Shown here piece after piece: positions 51,538 to 52,706 of a stretch of 52,706 bases of DNA. The position numbers were made by a program, and so were the translations under genes. Positions within the stretch are counted from its first letter, which is position 1; the number at the start of each line of letters is the position of its first letter. The notes beneath the pieces were generated by a model, which saw only the letters and a list, made by a program, of their open reading frames with translations, did no database searches and had not been told where the DNA came from. Where the stretch lies: contig CALIHP010000076.1 in NCBI GenBank assembly GCA_938020565.1, positions 1 through 52,706 on the forward strand, given 5' to 3'. Source of the stretch: an uncultured Anaerolineaceae bacterium. Its GTDB lineage: Bacteria > Chloroflexota > Anaerolineae > Anaerolineales > Anaerolineaceae.

Positions 51538-52611
51538 ATGAAACTTAACCGTCTCCTTTCAGCCGCCGGGTTCGCCCTGTTTCTATGGATCCGGACTGCC
51601 GCGCCGGAAGCCGCCGCGCAGGATTTACAGGCGACCGTCGACGCACTGCAATTGTCAATCCAGATCATGCAGCTGCAATCAACGATCGACGCGTTAAACG
51701 GGGCAAACCCATCGCCGGAACAGCCCCAGCCGACAGCGACCTTATCGCCAGAGCAGGTCAGCGGGGGGATGATGAACTGGGCGTCGCAGGACTCCGCGCT
51801 TTACTCAACCGCCACTCCGTTCAACGCTCAAAATATGATCTCGATGCAGAATTTTCCATCGATGGTTCGGCCGCTTATTCCGGACGATACGCCGCCGGTC
51901 TGGAAACCCCCGTCGACAACACGGCGCGTTGAAATTACCGTCGGAACTTATGGTCAATATCCGAACATCGCGGAAGCGCTGAAAAATATTCCGAAGAAGG
52001 CCGGCGAAGTCATGATCTTCCTGACGAGCGACACGCAAGAACCGCCGGACGGATTCGGGATCCCGATCGATCGGGGAATCGCCTACGTCCAGATTCATTC
52101 TTCCGACGGCGGCGTCAAAAATGTCCGGCCCTCCGGACGCTCCTTCTGGTTCTTCTGCAACGGGATTCCGCTCGTGATCGGGCCTGAGGTTGTCTTCACC
52201 GAAAAAAGTATGGTCATGGGCGGATCGATTACGTACGATCGTCATAATGTTCATGCCAATAACAGCACGATTATCGTAAACGGGAAGGCCTGGTGGATCT
52301 ACGGCGGCGGACAATCCGGGCAAAAGGGGCACAGCTCGAGCGTGGATAACGTCTTTATCATTATCAACGGCTGGGTCGACCGGGTATACGCGGGAGGCCG
52401 CGCGATTTACGGCGAAACGATCGTCAATAATGCGCTCGTCGTCGTCAACGGCACGGCTGAAGAAATTTATTGCAGCGGGTATACGGAAAACCCGGCCGCG
52501 AAAACGACGGTCGGACGGGCGAAAATGATGATTTACGGATGGTACAGCGTTTTCGGCCTGGGCCGAGGCGCGGGCGAAATTTACCTGATGGACCCGACCG
52601 GCTGCTACTGA
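51538..52611 (+). CDS. Secreted protein with beta-helix-like repeats
   Basis: The 357-residue protein has a signal peptide (MKLNRLLSAAGFALFLWIRT, cleavage near AAAQD), a short coiled-coil and Pro/Thr-rich linker (about 30-95), then a domain starting RRVEITVGTYGQYPNIAEAL, which resembles the entry of pectin-lyase-like folds. From residue about 235 four units of about 38 residues recur: STIIVNGKAWWIYGGGQ, VFIIINGWVDRVYAGGRA, ALVVVNGTAEEIYCSGY and KMMIYGWYSVFGLGRGA. A solenoid exposed outside the cell is likely. No catalytic residues or anchor were recognised. The start has AAGGAA eight bases upstream. Confidence 0.7.
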   Translation: MKLNRLLSAAGFALFLWIRTAAPEAAAQDLQATVDALQLSIQIMQLQSTIDALNGANPSPEQPQPTATLSPEQVSGGMMNWASQDSALYSTATPFNAQNMISMQNFPSMVRPLIPDDTPPVWKPPSTTRRVEITVGTYGQYPNIAEALKNIPKKAGEVMIFLTSDTQEPPDGFGIPIDRGIAYVQIHSSDGGVKNVRPSGRSFWFFCNGIPLVIGPEVVFTEKSMVMGGSITYDRHNVHANNSTIIVNGKAWWIYGGGQSGQKGHSSSVDNVFIIINGWVDRVYAGGRAIYGETIVNNALVVVNGTAEEIYCSGYTENPAAKTTVGRAKMMIYGWYSVFGLGRGAGEIYLMDPTGCY

Positions 52612-52706
52612 GCCCTGAACGCCAAATGAACCGGAATTCTTACACGCATGGCTCACGCTTCAGCCCGCCGGATAACGGGATCGAGTTCGCCGAAATCAAC
52701 GTCCAG

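Overview
The window looks like a chromosome piece of an anaerobic Chloroflexota bacterium, most likely class Anaerolineae. The inference rests on an archaeal-style mevalonate cluster (class II HMG-CoA reductase, HMG-CoA synthase, thiolase, DUF35 Zn/OB protein), a GC-rich codon style dominated by GCG, CGC and GAA, a liv-type amino-acid importer, an ECF vitamin/metal importer, divergent complex I-like membrane subunits and a DUF2079 protein. A host-associated member is possible because the left end carries a RelB/YafQ-type toxin-antitoxin pair and a decayed acetyltransferase of a kind common in Firmicutes. No species can be proven from this sequence alone.

Layout. 1-1.5 kb: toxin-antitoxin pair cut by the window edge, a decayed GNAT gene and an alpha/beta hydrolase. 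1.7-5.0 kb: a secreted CBM9-like protein, guaA and a DUF1275 membrane protein. 5.0-16.0 kb: a complete type III-A CRISPR-Cas locus read leftward (cas10, csm2, csm3, csm4, csm5, a Csx2-type CARF-HEPN RNase, csx15, cas6, cas1, cas2, leader, then 14 repeats with 13 spacers). 16.1 kb: tRNA-Gly(UCC). 16.2-23.2 kb: an AT-richer leftward operon with a sugar isomerase-like protein, MFS transporter, solute-binding lipoprotein, two permeases, ATPase and DeoR regulator. 23.7-29.4 kb: livJ-livHMGF, a branched-chain amino-acid ABC importer. 29.5-32.8 kb: an ECF transporter (S component, a structured RNA candidate, fused double ATPase, T component), then a DtxR-like regulator. 33.5-35.8 kb: a small membrane protein, GNAT and tyrS. 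35.9-38.4 kb: ugd and a coiled-coil protein. 38.5-44.2 kb: a five-gene leftward operon (conserved hypothetical, dihydropyrimidinase, three complex I-like membrane proteins). 44.3-49.4 kb: an AEC transporter and the mevalonate cluster. 49.5-52.6 kb: a DUF2079 membrane protein and a secreted repeat protein. The last 95 bases hold nothing I can assign.

How parts work together. The CRISPR locus appears to be a signalling type III-A system. Cas10 keeps its GGDD cyclase motif but lacks the start of the HD nuclease domain, Csm3 keeps its RNA-cutting Asp, and the accessory genes are a cyclic-oligoadenylate-activated RNase and a probable signal-dampening protein. The mevalonate cluster should make mevalonate from acetyl-CoA, but two oddities stand out: the HMG-CoA synthase frame is broken, and the thiolase has Gly where the nucleophilic Cys is expected.

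Most worth a second look: the nested RNA structure before the ECF ATPase, which can hide the ribosome binding site; the HD-less Cas10 with its two cOA-linked accessories; the broken HMG-CoA synthase and Cys-less thiolase; the charge-poor complex I-like trio in a hydantoinase operon; a promoter placed for a leaderless mRNA; and stem-loops in the CRISPR leader.
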